Shown piece after piece: positions 63,391 to 64,000 of a stretch of 64,000 nucleotides of DNA. The first letter of the stretch is position 1. Every line of letters starts with the position of its first letter. The position numbers were made by a program, and so were the translations under genes. This DNA comes from an uncultured Clostridia bacterium (GTDB lineage: Bacteria > Bacillota > Clostridia > Christensenellales > UBA1242). The notes under the pieces are model-generated. The model did not search any database and had not been told where the DNA came from. It saw nothing but the letters and a program-made list of their open reading frames with translations. The DNA lies in assembly GCA_944350265.1 (NCBI GenBank), contig CALVOG010000004.1, positions 1 to 64,000 on the forward strand, in the 5' to 3' direction.

Positions 63391-64000
63391 ATGAAAAAGA
63401 TGTTTGATAACTTTGAAAAAGAAATCGAAAAAGCGGTGGTTTTTTGTCCTATCGAAAGAGGTGAGGATAGGGACTTTCAGTTTGCGGAAATTGAAAGACT
63501 TTGTTTATCTGCAAATTTGCAAGTTTTGAAAATTTTTCACCAAGACATTAAGGCGCTTAATCGTCGCACGATTATAGGCACGGGAAAACTTGACGAAATT
63601 AAAAATTTTGTGAAGGAAAATGATGTTGATGTGCTTGTTGTGGACTTTAAGCTAACAGGCAGTCAACTTAAAAATTTAAGCGATTTTTTGGGCGTGAAAG
63701 TGCTTGATAGAATCCTTCTTATTATAGATATTTTTGCCTGCAATGCGAAGTCTAATGAGGGAAAAATGGAAGTTAAACTTGCACAAAACCGTTATCTTCT
63801 CACACGGCTTTCCTCTATGCAAGGCACGCAGGGGCGATATGGCGGGGCAGGCGCTGGAATGCGTGGACCAGGCGAAACCAAACTTGAACTCGACCGCCGA
63901 AAATTGGAAGCAGAAATTGTCACAATCAAAAAGGAATTGGAAAAGATAAAGAATGCGCGGGCGCTTAATAAATCGGCGCGCCAAAAGGCGGGAGTGAAGA
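63391..64000 (+). CDS. hflX: GTPase HflX, 5' part (runs off the window)
   Basis: The first 203 codons are present and the frame is open to the window end. HflX N-terminal features: VLVVDFKLTGSQLKNLSDFL, VLDRILLIIDIFACNAKSNE, and the signature GGAGAGMRGPGETKLELDRR followed by a coiled coil. The GTPase domain lies beyond 64000. HflX splits stalled or stressed ribosomes. No Shine-Dalgarno sequence; probably leaderless. Confidence 0.93.
   Translation, partial: MKKMFDNFEKEIEKAVVFCPIERGEDRDFQFAEIERLCLSANLQVLKIFHQDIKALNRRTIIGTGKLDEIKNFVKENDVDVLVVDFKLTGSQLKNLSDFLGVKVLDRILLIIDIFACNAKSNEGKMEVKLAQNRYLLTRLSSMQGTQGRYGGAGAGMRGPGETKLELDRRKLEAEIVTIKKELEKIKNARALNKSARQKAGVK

Noticed and set aside
1..64000. 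CRISPR arrays, prophage, insertion sequences, tRNA genes
   Set aside because: None seen: the tandem repeats lack CRISPR-like equal spacers, there is no transposase or phage gene, and no tRNA cloverleaf was recognised.

Overview
The window is AT-rich bacterial chromosome from a spore-forming, Gram-positive type lineage (Bacillota, Clostridia-like, probably uncultured). The evidence is: SpmA/SpmB, a SpoIVFB-type protease, a SpoVB/MurJ-type flippase and two Spo0A C-domain proteins; the rplU-prp-rpmA operon with a Prp-cleaved L27 extension; mcsB-clpC; RecD2; and a TIGR04086 protein beside secDF. I cannot name a species. I found no rRNA, tRNA, CRISPR array, transposase or phage gene.

Layout. 0.7-23 kb is mostly housekeeping: comF-recD2, divergent marR, cysS, pgk, tpiA-dnaX (broken by an A9 slippery run), ybaB-recR, TIGR04086-secD-secF, dinB, a metal-less amidohydrolase-like protein, tex, a 47-residue mini-McsA, mcsB, clpC and hpf. 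23.6-30.6 kb carries an ftsQ/divIB-like gene, an HD hydrolase, glmM, gtrA, ysxC, rplU-prp-rpmA and an OGG-like glycosylase. 30.6-38 kb is an accessory surface locus: a small lipoprotein behind an array of Spo0A-like boxes, a PEP-linker membrane protein, a 696-residue lipoprotein, and a GLUG/InlB-repeat adhesin whose reading frame is broken at a G8 tract. 38-44.5 kb is a sporulation/signalling region: two receiver-less Spo0A C-domain proteins, each behind paired 0A boxes, a Cys/Pro-rich microprotein, a degenerate membrane cyclase and a SpoIVFB-like protease. 44.5-64 kb returns to core genes: pyk, secG, rnr, smpB, ssrA (tmRNA), an acidic coiled-coil membrane protein, a flippase, HU, spmA-spmB, tatD, ksgA, radC, fba, a lipoprotein and the 5' part of hflX.

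Three genome-wide habits stand out. First, at least eight genes have no Shine-Dalgarno sequence and have a -10 box ending only 5-7 nt before the start codon, so they look leaderless. Second, a composite family of dispersed intergenic repeats fills most long gaps in both orientations. Third, TTCGACA/TGTCGAA (0A-box) sites recur in intergenic DNA, several as pairs exactly 20 bp apart.

The best candidates for something undescribed are the twin receiver-less Spo0A genes with matching box architecture, the poly-G switchable adhesin, and the stripped-down McsA beside an McsB whose active-site Cys is Ser.
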